DNA from: an uncultured Eubacteriales bacterium
GTDB taxonomy: Bacteria > Bacillota > Clostridia > Oscillospirales > Oscillospiraceae
Direction: 5' to 3'
DNA length: 14,405 nucleotides
Assembly: GCA_900549885.1 (NCBI GenBank)
Contig: URQA01000060.1
Coordinates: 1 to 14,405, forward strand
The translations under genes and the position numbers were made by a program. The notes beneath the pieces are model-generated. The model did not search any database, had not been told where the DNA came from, and saw only the letters and a list, made by a program, of their open reading frames with translations. The first letter of the stretch is position 1. The number at the start of each line of letters is the position of its first letter. Below are positions 6,564 through 13,094 of the stretch, piece after piece.

Positions 6564-6784
6564 TCAAGCCGTTGCCATTTTGGCGGGCAGGCTGTGACCT
6601 GCAGCAACGCACTCATTATTCGCTGAAGTGGACAATTTTTAGAGTCGGAAATATGTTTTTATCCATCCTGATATTGCAGTTGAAAACAGATTTTGATTTC
6701 ATCGCGTCTGTGAGTATAAATTCTGCGAGGCTGTCTGTTTGTCCTAAGACACGCCTCAGGGTCTGACCAGGCTTTTATGGTCAT
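6564..6784. other. Gene-free spacer downstream of the LysR gene
   Basis: A plus-strand open frame (6503-6766) covers most of it but has low-complexity, Leu/Phe-rich sequence, runs through the terminator hairpin and has no ribosome binding site, so I do not count it. Nothing else is visible. Confidence 0.4.
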
Positions 6785-7693
6785 CTACGGCCGATTCGGT
6801 ACTGTCGGAGTCAACTTGTCCAGAGCCTGGCGGAAAAAACCCAGGCAGGGGTTGAGATTGTCGCGCTTCCAGGCGGCCACCGTGGCGATGGGGGCCAGGC
6901 CCACCAGGGGGATAGCGCGGATGCAGTCCGGCGCGTTGTCCACGTCGCAGCGATCGATGATGGCAATGAGTTCTTCCAGGCCCAAATAAAAGTACAATGC
7001 CTGATAGTTATCCACATAGCGCGCCACGCTAGGGGGAAAGTCCCCGATATGGCAGCAACTGTACAGCTGGTTATAGGCCCCCAGGGACTCCGCTGGGGAG
7101 ATGATGATGAACTCCTGGTCCTTCAGCTCCTGGATGGTCAGGCACTCCCGGTCTGCCAGAGGGTGCTGCACCCCCATCACGACCACGGGCTGGCTGGTGA
7201 ACAGGGCATGGTGGACCTCGTCCAGGATGACGTTCACTTCAAACTCCTTTGTGATGATCACATCCACCTCATCGGCGGACAGCTTCTCCCGCAGGGTGCG
7301 GAAGGAATGGAAATCCACCTGCAGGTCCACGTTGGGATAGCACTGGAGGAATGCAGAAAACAGGGCGTTGACGGAGGAATCCCCGCACAGAGGGTCGAAG
7401 CAGGCCACCTTCAACACGCCTCCTTCCCCGCGGCCAGCAGTGCGGGCCAGCACCACGGCGGAGTCCAGCTCATCGATGGCCGGACGCATACGTTGGTAGA
7501 GGAAGGCCCCCTCCGGGGTGAGGGAGACGCTGCGGTTGCTGCGCACGAAGAGCTTGAAGCCCAGGTCGCTCTCGATCAGGGAGATGTGCTTGCTCAGGGT
7601 GGGCTGAGTGATGTACAGCCGCCGGGCAGCCTCGGTGAAGTTGAGACACTCCGCCGCGGCGAGAAATGCGCGGATGCGAGGGATGTCGATCAT
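6785..7693 (-). CDS. LysR-family transcriptional regulator
   Basis: A 302-residue LysR regulator of standard length. The N-terminal winged helix-turn-helix is clear (MIDIPRIRAFLAAAECLNFT, then EAARRLYITQPTLSKHISLIE, residues 1-42), followed by the wing FVRSNRSVSLTPEGAFLY. The effector-binding domain spans about 90-295. The start at 7693 was chosen because AAGGAGGA lies just upstream on the minus strand and the HTH begins at once; the open frame itself extends 30 codons further without any sense. It is transcribed away from the transporter-sulfatase operon, the classic LysR arrangement, so it most likely controls that operon in response to the imported or hydrolysed compound. The ligand is unknown. 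GC content is high, like that of the operon and unlike the flanks. Confidence 0.93.
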   Translation of the reverse strand: MIDIPRIRAFLAAAECLNFTEAARRLYITQPTLSKHISLIESDLGFKLFVRSNRSVSLTPEGAFLYQRMRPAIDELDSAVVLARTAGRGEGGVLKVACFDPLCGDSSVNALFSAFLQCYPNVDLQVDFHSFRTLREKLSADEVDVIITKEFEVNVILDEVHHALFTSQPVVVMGVQHPLADRECLTIQELKDQEFIIISPAESLGAYNQLYSCCHIGDFPPSVARYVDNYQALYFYLGLEELIAIIDRCDVDNAPDCIRAIPLVGLAPIATVAAWKRDNLNPCLGFFRQALDKLTPTVPNRP

Positions 7694-7714
7694 GGCGTCG
7701 TCCTCCTTTTTGCT

Positions 7715-7743
7715 ATTATACCACGGGCGGAGGGTAGGCACAA
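7715..7743 (-). promoter_or_regulatory. Promoter of the LysR gene
   Basis: On the minus strand a perfect TATAAT (7720-7715) lies 21 bases before the ATG, with TTGTGC (7743-7738) 17 bases upstream as the -35. Confidence 0.6.
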
Positions 7744-7752
7744 GAATGAGAT

Positions 7753-7810
7753 AAATTTCCATTCCCTGACGGCATGACTCCAATCAAACAAGAGAAGTGT
7801 ACAAATTTCC
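7753..7810 (+). promoter_or_regulatory. Two AAATTTCC repeats in the divergent control region, possible LysR operator
   Basis: AAATTTCC occurs at 7753-7760 and again at 7803-7810, exactly 50 bases (about five helical turns) apart. They lie between the LysR promoter and the operon promoter, and the second copy overlaps the proposed operon spacer. LysR proteins typically bind two sites in such regions. No perfect T-N11-A dyad was confirmed. Confidence 0.3.
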
Positions 7811-7826
7811 CCCGTCGGATTACAAT
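7798..7826 (+). promoter_or_regulatory. Promoter of the transporter-sulfatase operon
   Basis: TGTACA (7798-7803) and TACAAT (7821-7826) are 17 bases apart. The -35 is a poor match, as expected for an activator-dependent promoter. The leader to the ATG at 7918 is about 85 bases long. Confidence 0.4.
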
Positions 7827-7917
7827 ATCCTTATCCAAAAGGTATGTTTCCGGCCGGAGCATAAGCCTTGGCGGGGCGAGCGTCCCGATCTATATGAAAA
7901 GAGGAGTGAGGATCCAT

Positions 7918-9363
7918 ATGAGAACCAAAACTGCGGTAAAAAAGGAAGGCCTGCCCATCATCCACTGCATCATCACAGTAGCCCTGATGATCGTTATCGG
8001 CCTTCTGCCCCCCGTGGGCCCCATTACTAGCTACGGCATGCAGGTTATCGGCGTGCTGGTGGGCGTGGTCTACGGCATGTCCATGGTGGACGTGTATTTT
8101 CCCTCTCTGTGCGCCATCATCATCCTGGCCCTGGCCTCCGGCAGCTTCAGCACCTCAGTGGTGAGCATGCTGGGCTCCACCACGGTGTGGGGCATGATCA
8201 TGGTGTGCATCGTGCTGTACGCCATGCAGGCTGAGCGCGTCACCGACTTCTTCGCCAACTGGATCATTAACCGCAAGATCATCCGGGGCCGCCCCTGGCT
8301 GTTCTCCTTCGCCATTCTGGTGGGCGACTCCCTGCTGTCCATCATCTCCCCCGAGGCGGCCATGCTGCTGTTCTGGGAGATCATCTTCGCTGTGTGCGAC
8401 GCGGTGAAGATCGACCGGAAGGACCCTTGGAGCGTGTCCATGATCTTCGGCACCTGCTTTGCCTCCGGTGTAGGCATCATTTACCTGCCCTTCATGCGCA
8501 ACGGCCTGGTGGTCAACAATCAATTCACCGCCATGTCCGGCGGCCAGATCATCGACCCACTGAAGTATATCCTGGGCATCGTCCCGCTGGGCATCTGCGG
8601 CATTGTCATCTTCATCCTGCTGTGCAAGTTCGTGTTCCGTATCAATGTAACCCAGCTGAAGAACATCGACGACAGCGTGGTCAACCGGGACGCGCTGATC
8701 CTGAATGCCCGGCAGAAGACGGTCATCGGCATCGTGGTGGCCATGATCGTACTGCTGCTCCTGCCCTCCCTGCTGCCTGACTGCACCATCAAGACTGTGC
8801 TCAACGACCTGAGCCTGCTGGGCATGTCCTCCATTGTGGTGCTGCTGTTCTGCGTCATCCGCATTGGCGGTAAGCCCCTCATCCGCATCCAGGAGGCCTC
8901 TTCCAAGGGCGTCATCTGGCCCATGGTCATGATGGTGGCCCTGATCGCCCCCATGGGCTCCGCCCTCACCTCTGAGGACGCCGGCATCGTCACCCTCATC
9001 AGCGATGTGCTCAACCCCCTAGTCAGCGGCAAGCCCGCATGGATCTTCGTGGCCATCATGGTGGTGGTGGGCGTGGTGCTGACCAACTTCGCCCAGAACC
9101 TGATCATCATGAGCTTGCTCACCCCCATCGTCATCGCCATGGCCAACACAGTGGACATCGACATCTATGCCATCACCTGTCTGCTGGCCATTGCCACCCA
9201 CTACGCGGTGTGCCTGCCCTCCGCCTCCCCCTCTGCCGGCATGATGTTCGCCAACCCCAACTTCAAGGCGTCCTTCGCCTATAAGAACGGCGTCATCACT
9301 CTGCTGGCCTGCGTGGTGTTCATCCTCACCGTCGGTTACCTGTGGGTGAACCTGATCTTCTAA
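7918..9363 (+). CDS. SLC13/DASS-like anion transporter
   Basis: A polytopic membrane protein of 481 residues with about 11-12 hydrophobic segments and no enzyme motifs. The ATG at 7918 is preferred: GAGGAGTGAGG precedes it and the protein then begins with a short basic tail before the first membrane helix, whereas the open frame back to 7774 covers the promoter. The pattern fits the ion-transporter superfamily (SLC13/DASS, ArsB/NhaD-like). A helix break FAQNLIIMS near residue 390 and PSASPSAGMMFANP near 434 occupy the place of the second SNT-type substrate motif of DASS carriers. DASS members move sulfate, di- and tricarboxylates or other small anions, usually with sodium. The gene is followed after 25 bases by a sulfatase, so a sulfated anion or sulfate is the likely cargo. 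The exact subfamily is uncertain. Confidence 0.8.
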   Translation: MRTKTAVKKEGLPIIHCIITVALMIVIGLLPPVGPITSYGMQVIGVLVGVVYGMSMVDVYFPSLCAIIILALASGSFSTSVVSMLGSTTVWGMIMVCIVLYAMQAERVTDFFANWIINRKIIRGRPWLFSFAILVGDSLLSIISPEAAMLLFWEIIFAVCDAVKIDRKDPWSVSMIFGTCFASGVGIIYLPFMRNGLVVNNQFTAMSGGQIIDPLKYILGIVPLGICGIVIFILLCKFVFRINVTQLKNIDDSVVNRDALILNARQKTVIGIVVAMIVLLLLPSLLPDCTIKTVLNDLSLLGMSSIVVLLFCVIRIGGKPLIRIQEASSKGVIWPMVMMVALIAPMGSALTSEDAGIVTLISDVLNPLVSGKPAWIFVAIMVVVGVVLTNFAQNLIIMSLLTPIVIAMANTVDIDIYAITCLLAIATHYAVCLPSASPSAGMMFANPNFKASFAYKNGVITLLACVVFILTVGYLWVNLIF

Positions 9364-9388
9364 TTGCGAGGAAAGGAAGGAACTGTAC

Positions 9389-10906
9389 ATGAATATCCAA
9401 AAGCCCAATATCATCTTCTTCCTCACCGACGATCTGGGCTACGGCGACGTGTCCTGCATGAACCCCGAGTCCAAGATCCACACCGAGAACATTGATCGGC
9501 TGGCCCGGGAGGGCATGCGCTTTACCGACTGCCACGCCTCTTCCGCCGTGTGCTCCCCCTCCCGGTACGCACTGATGACCGGCCGGTACAACTGGCGCTC
9601 CGAACTGAAAAATCTGGTGCTGCCCGGAGTGTCCCGGGCCCTGATCGAGCCGGGGCGGGAGACCATCGCCTCCATGCTCAAGAAGCAGGGCTACCGCACC
9701 GCCTGCGTGGGCAAATGGCACCTGGGCATGGACTGGGAGACGGTGGGCGACACCAAGCTCACCATCCACATGCCCGAGGTGGACAAGCGCCGGGACGACC
9801 TGGGTCTGGACTACACCAAACCCATCAAGAACGGTCCCAACGCCAAGGGTTTCGACTACTACTTCGGCATGGCCGCCTCCCTGGACCAGGCCCCCTACAT
9901 GTTCATCGAGAACGACATGGCCCAGGCGGTACCCGACTGCATCATTGGCAGCGATGACTGCGACCACGCCTCCCCCGGCACGGAGTTCCTCTACGACAAA
10001 GGCCCGGCCTGGAGCGGCTTCGACCTGGAACAGGCAGTGCCTACCTGCGACCAGAAGGTGCTGGACCTGATCGACCAGTGGGCCGGCCAGGAAGAACCCT
10101 TCTTCATCTACTATCCCACCCTGGCCGTCCACGGACCGCTGCTGCCCACCAACGAGTTCAAGGGCAAGTCCGGCCTGGGTGCCTACGGGGACTTCGTGCT
10201 CCAGGTGGATGCCTTCATCGGCCGGCTGGAGGCCAAGCTGGATGAGAAGGGCATCGCCGACAACACCATCGTGGTGTTCACCAGCGACAACGGCTGTTCC
10301 TCCATCGTGGGCTTTGAGGCGCTGGCTAAGCACGGCCACAACCCCAACTACATCTTCCGGGGCTCCAAGTCCGACATCTGGGAGGGCGGCCACCGGGTGC
10401 CCATGGTCATCCGCTGGCCCGGCCACATCCAGCCCGGCACCACCTGTGAGCAGACCATGTGCCTGGTGGACTTCTTCGCCACCTTCGCCCAGCTCACCGG
10501 CTATCAGATCCCGGACAACGCCGCCGAGGACTCCGTGTCCATCCTGCCCCTGATGGAGGGCAGCCAGGAGCCTATCCGGGAGGCCACCGTCCACCACTCC
10601 TTCTTTGGCTCCTTTTCCATCCGCAAGGGGGATTGGAAGCTGGAGATGTGCAACGGCTCCGGCGGTGGCACCCTGCCCAACTGGGCGCCCGCGGCGGCCG
10701 ACCTACCGCCCATCCAGCTCTACCACCTATCCGAGGACATCGGGGAGACCAAAAACGTCTACCAGGAGTACCCCGAGAAGGTGGAGGAGCTCAAGCAGCT
10801 GCTGACCCAGTATATCGTCACCGGCCGCTCCACCCCCGGTGCTCCCCAGGAGAACTTCCCCTGCGAGAACTGGCCCGGCCTGGAGTGGCTCCAGCAGGCG
10901 GACTAG
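9389..10906 (+). CDS. Arylsulfatase-type sulfatase, probably cytoplasmic
   Basis: This enzyme hydrolyses sulfate esters. It has 505 residues, the full family length, and starts at an ATG with GGAAGG 8 bases upstream. Key residues are visible: TDDLGYGD with metal ligands Asp14 and Asp15, the activation motif CSPSR with Cys55 (converted to formylglycine), GKWHLGM with Lys109 and His111, His248 in LAVHGP, and SDNG with Asp300 and Asn301. Lys327 lies in RGSKSDIWEGG. Cys at the motif allows maturation by the anaerobic radical-SAM enzyme anSME, which is not in this window and must be encoded elsewhere. There is no signal peptide, unlike most bacterial polysaccharide sulfatases, so it probably acts inside the cell on a small substrate imported by the upstream carrier. 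The substrate is unknown. It is co-transcribed with the transporter. Confidence 0.93.
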   Translation: MNIQKPNIIFFLTDDLGYGDVSCMNPESKIHTENIDRLAREGMRFTDCHASSAVCSPSRYALMTGRYNWRSELKNLVLPGVSRALIEPGRETIASMLKKQGYRTACVGKWHLGMDWETVGDTKLTIHMPEVDKRRDDLGLDYTKPIKNGPNAKGFDYYFGMAASLDQAPYMFIENDMAQAVPDCIIGSDDCDHASPGTEFLYDKGPAWSGFDLEQAVPTCDQKVLDLIDQWAGQEEPFFIYYPTLAVHGPLLPTNEFKGKSGLGAYGDFVLQVDAFIGRLEAKLDEKGIADNTIVVFTSDNGCSSIVGFEALAKHGHNPNYIFRGSKSDIWEGGHRVPMVIRWPGHIQPGTTCEQTMCLVDFFATFAQLTGYQIPDNAAEDSVSILPLMEGSQEPIREATVHHSFFGSFSIRKGDWKLEMCNGSGGGTLPNWAPAAADLPPIQLYHLSEDIGETKNVYQEYPEKVEELKQLLTQYIVTGRSTPGAPQENFPCENWPGLEWLQQAD

Positions 10907-10948
10907 ACCTGATCCCGGCCCCGGCGGCCCGGCCTTTGGGGTTGCCTC

Positions 10949-10976
10949 AAACGGCGTCCTTTCGAGGACGCCGTTT
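10949..10976 (+). terminator. Terminator hairpin after the sulfatase operon
   Basis: A perfect 12-base stem AAACGGCGTCCT / AGGACGCCGTTT with loop TTCG lies 42 bases after the sulfatase stop. The T run is short (TTTGGC), but stem and loop are very stable. Confidence 0.75.
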
Positions 10977-11048
10977 GGCATTCTGATCAATCGTATTGCT
11001 CATACCGACCAATACTGACATTCTCTTTGGCAAGATGACACCGAGATC

Positions 11049-11240
11049 TTATTTCTCCCCATACAAATATGAGATCGTTTCGATCTTGATTGATTTTTTA
11101 TTTAGTTTTAGGGCGTTTTCTATACTCCACCCATAATAAAGAACTTTTGGACTCATTCCGATGATCTCTTCCCATTGAGTAGCATTGTGCGATTCTCCAT
11201 TGAATTTCAAAGCATGGTTACTGCTTCTGTTATCAGCCTA
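11049..11240 (-). pseudogene. Fragment of a gene with a C-terminal HTH (GWS..AL type) domain
   Basis: The minus strand carries an open piece ending at TAA (11051-11049) that reads NHALKFNGESHNATQWEEII, then GMSPKVLYYGWSIENALKLN and a short basic tail. This matches the small helix-turn-helix repeat seen at the ends of phage HNH/AP2-type endonucleases and related mobile-element proteins: a short beta strand with NG, a T-x-W helix, a GI/GM recognition helix and GWS-E-AL. In those proteins about four more residues usually separate the Tyr from GWS, so a small in-frame deletion is likely. An in-frame TAG lies upstream and no start codon with a ribosome binding site is found. It is a leftover of a mobile element. 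Confidence 0.5.
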
Positions 11241-11297
11241 TTTCTTTCTTATGGCCAATCTAGAACAAGTAACGGATCACAGCACAATAAACCAACC

Positions 11298-11507
11298 ATG
11301 ATCAAGGAAGCCGTTGTTCCACTCGGTGTCCCGGCGGCTGTTTGAATGATTCGCAAATTAACGGGGCTGGTAATCGCCCGTCTGGCATTGATGGATTCCA
11401 CACACATGAAAGAGAATGCTTTCCGGGTGTCAGAGCAAATCAAACTGACGGAAAGTGCGAGGACATATTAGGAACGCCTGGACACCTACGAGGAGGAAGG
11501 GTCGTAG
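11298..11507 (+). pseudogene. Reading frame interrupted by TGA and TAG stops, unknown
   Basis: One plus-strand frame reads MIKEAVVPLGVPAAV, a TGA (11343-11345), then MIRKLTGLVIARLALMDSTH and MKENAFRVSEQIKLTES, a TAG (11469-11471), then ERLDTYEEEGS and a TAG. The middle part (11346-11471) looks like a natural helical protein. The piece after the stop continues in the same style, so the TAG probably arose inside a gene. I know no family. It is most likely mobile-element debris like its neighbours. Confidence 0.3.
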
Positions 11508-11714
11508 GAACTCAACGGCAGACGGGGAAACGAAGAGAAAAGTGCATTAAGCAATTCAAGAAGGACATCTGTCAGACAACAAAAAAGGGCAGCCGGACAG
11601 ATCCTGGGCCGGACATATGAAGTGTCCGGAGAAACTGCGGGGGAAACACTGTCGCGCCCACCATATCCTGGACAGCGACCACGGTATGATTATTGGCTTG
11701 ATGGTAACTCCAGA
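11508..11714 (+). other. Decayed stretch between the broken frame and the IS3 remnant
   Basis: No intact gene is present. One plus-strand frame reads a protein-like stretch (GHMKCPEKLRGKHCR, DHGMIIGLMVTPDER) up to about 11720. It may be the upstream part of the transposase remnant or another broken gene. Confidence 0.3.
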
Positions 11715-12038
11715 TGAGCGCGAAACATTTATATGTGTCTCATCCACAATACCCCGCCAGTGGCGGTGAATCTGAAAAAGATGCGCAGACTGATGAAGAA
11801 ACATGGCCTGCGCTGCCCTATTCGCAGAGCAATCCCCTGTCACAAGATAAAGGATACGATGAAAACATACAACTACGCGCCTAGTTTTCTGGATCGCGAA
11901 TTTGAGTATTATGGTCCCAGATTTGTACTCCTCACAGACATCACCCATATCCCGTGGGAGGATCATTCCTCTACTACCGTGGAAATTTTTAAGATTCTAA
12001 ATTTTCATCCGTTTTCGCTAGTAATCTTACAAAGCTAA
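11715..12038 (+). mobile_element. IS3-family transposase (OrfB) remnant
   Basis: The frame beginning at 11733 encodes a fragment of an IS3-type transposase: VNLKKMRRLMKKHGLRCPIR, then LDREFEYYGPRFVLLTDITH, where Asp of TDIT is the first residue of the DDE triad. Both ends are damaged. Upstream, a slip near 11715-11725 separates it from the preceding frame. Downstream, after THIP at about 11954, the expected continuation (GGSFLYYRGNF) lies in the -1 frame and soon stops, while the translated frame drifts off to a stop at 12038. The second Asp and the Glu of the active site are missing, as are OrfA and terminal inverted repeats. It cannot transpose. It lies directly against the amputated minus-strand gene start at 12085, so it or its decay may have destroyed that gene. 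Confidence 0.75.
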
Positions 12039-12085
12039 TATAGAAGGAAGATAACAATCAGTCCGGCAAAAAGATGTCTTTTCAT
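12035..12085 (-). pseudogene. Amputated start of a secreted or lipoprotein gene
   Basis: On the minus strand an excellent ribosome binding site (AGAAAGGAGA) stands before an ATG at 12085 that opens MKRHLFAGLIVIFLLY and then stops. This is a textbook signal-peptide beginning: two basic residues and a hydrophobic core, cut before any cleavage site. The sequence beyond belongs to the IS3 remnant. The gene was probably truncated by the insertion or a later deletion. It would have followed the DUF3997 lipoprotein gene on the same strand. Confidence 0.45.
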
Positions 12086-12384
12086 TGCGGTGTCTCCTTT
12101 CTAAAGGTTTGTTCTTAACCTTACGATTTGTTTTGCCAATTACACTTCTCTTTACAGCCCACTTCTGCCCCATCGGAATCACCCTCTCTCAAATTTGTGC
12201 CGATCAGCACGTCCGGGTAACCGAATTCTCCTCAAGCGCCACGCCGTTCCTTGTCCTACTTACTTCCAGAGTATTGGTCACGCCCTTTGCTACAAAATGG
12301 CTCTTCTTGATGAGGATATGCTCCTAAAGTCAAATCAATCGGCAATTAGCTCCCACACTAGTACTCAAGTACTCACGAAAAAAT
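12086..12384 (-). other. Stretch without an intact gene behind the DUF3997 gene
   Basis: A possible next gene starts here: GGAG precedes an ATG at 12388-12386 that overlaps the DUF3997 stop as ATGA, but the frame reads only MNFFVST and stops. Further on, a 39-codon open piece (12323-12204, with SHFVAKGVTNTLEVSRTRNG) has no start. Together they suggest one or more broken genes in the former operon. Confidence 0.35.
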
Positions 12385-12828
12385 TCATTGTTTTCTCCTC
12401 AGCGTTTGGAGGTCCATCCAATTCGGTGTATCACTGATATTGAGTGATGACATCGTCTCATAAAACATTTCCTCATCGTACGGGCCAAAGCAAGCACCTT
12501 CATCTGTGTCCACGATATAGTAATCAGGATCAGAATAACTGATTGGCTCATCAAGGTCTTCTGGAACATCTGCGCGCTTGGCAAAAATGTAGGCGTCTGT
12601 ATAGGCTATTTCGAATACGTAGGCAGGAACAACCGTAGCCGCCAAAAAGTCATATTGTGGATCTGGCTTACATAAAATCACAGACCTTGAGTTGATCCGC
12701 CATATTTCATATCCGCCCGGAAGGCCAGTAATTTCCCAGTCGCCAAGTCCACTACACGATGTACAAAACAAGCTGATGATCAGCACACAAGATGCAATGA
12801 ACACCTTTCTTTTAATTAGCAGCCTCAT
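12385..12828 (-). CDS. DUF3997-like lipoprotein
   Basis: A 147-residue secreted lipoprotein. The N-terminus has basic residues (LLIKRKVF), a hydrophobic core and a lipobox-like LFCTSC at residues about 20-25 with the lipid-bearing cysteine, followed by SGLGDWEITGLPGGYEIWRI. The body follows the pattern of the DUF3997 family as I remember it: a GLGD start, a GYEI strand, a central IFAKR strand, a YYIVDTDEG strand and GPYDEEMFYETMSSL near the end. The family function is unknown. The ATG at 12828 has GAGGT about 8 bases upstream. The gene is AT-richer than the permease gene upstream. Its stop overlaps a following ATG, but that next gene is broken. Confidence 0.75.
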   Translation of the reverse strand: MRLLIKRKVFIASCVLIISLFCTSCSGLGDWEITGLPGGYEIWRINSRSVILCKPDPQYDFLAATVVPAYVFEIAYTDAYIFAKRADVPEDLDEPISYSDPDYYIVDTDEGACFGPYDEEMFYETMSSLNISDTPNWMDLQTLRRKQ

Positions 12829-12846
12829 TCAGATTTACCTCGGAAT

Positions 12847-13038
12847 TCATTCAACCGAATACGTACCAATCAAGCCATCTGTAAAATAAATGTCGACTTC
12901 AATCGGTGAAAGCACACCGATTTGAGAAGATAGCCACCCCCATGCGTTAATAAGTGTCTTAAACACCCCATCCAAAATCTCTAAGTCAAAGACATCATGT
13001 ACATGTACTTGGCTACCGATACCCGACAGGCTTACCAA
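12847..13038 (-). pseudogene. C-terminal fragment of an unknown gene
   Basis: The minus strand reads VHVHDVFDLEILDGVFKTLI and NAWGWLSSQIGVLSPIEVDI, then YFTDGLIGTYSVE and a stop, 18 bases before the lipoprotein start. The sequence is protein-like and hydrophobic-rich. The only start codon in the frame is a TTG without a ribosome binding site, and a TAA closes the frame a few codons upstream. It is probably the end of a longer gene that lost its front. I do not recognise the family. It would have formed an operon with the DUF3997 gene. Confidence 0.4.
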
Positions 13039-13094
13039 AAAGTTGCAGTGCTTGCCTTAGGCCTGTTTCTTTTAGCTAAATAAGCAGAAGGGCT

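Noticed and set aside
6503..6766. An 87-codon plus-strand frame downstream of the LysR gene
   Set aside because: It runs through the terminator hairpin, lacks a ribosome binding site and has no protein-like pattern.
7049..7777. A 242-codon plus-strand frame opposite the LysR gene
   Set aside because: Low-complexity, Gly/His/Gln-rich shadow of a clear LysR gene on the other strand.
8520..9164. A 214-codon minus-strand frame opposite the transporter gene
   Set aside because: Extremely Met/Thr/Ser-rich composition results from reading the transporter codons backwards.
9326..10597. A 423-codon open frame on the minus strand opposite the sulfatase gene
   Set aside because: It is a mirror of a GC-rich gene: Gly/Val/His-rich with no domain, no ribosome binding site, and it overlaps a sulfatase with all catalytic motifs intact.
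12027..12173. A 48-codon minus-strand frame (MGQKWAVKRSVIGKTNRK...) with a fair ribosome binding site
   Set aside because: It overlaps the better-supported signal-peptide start at 12085, has no family resemblance, and sits in decayed sequence.
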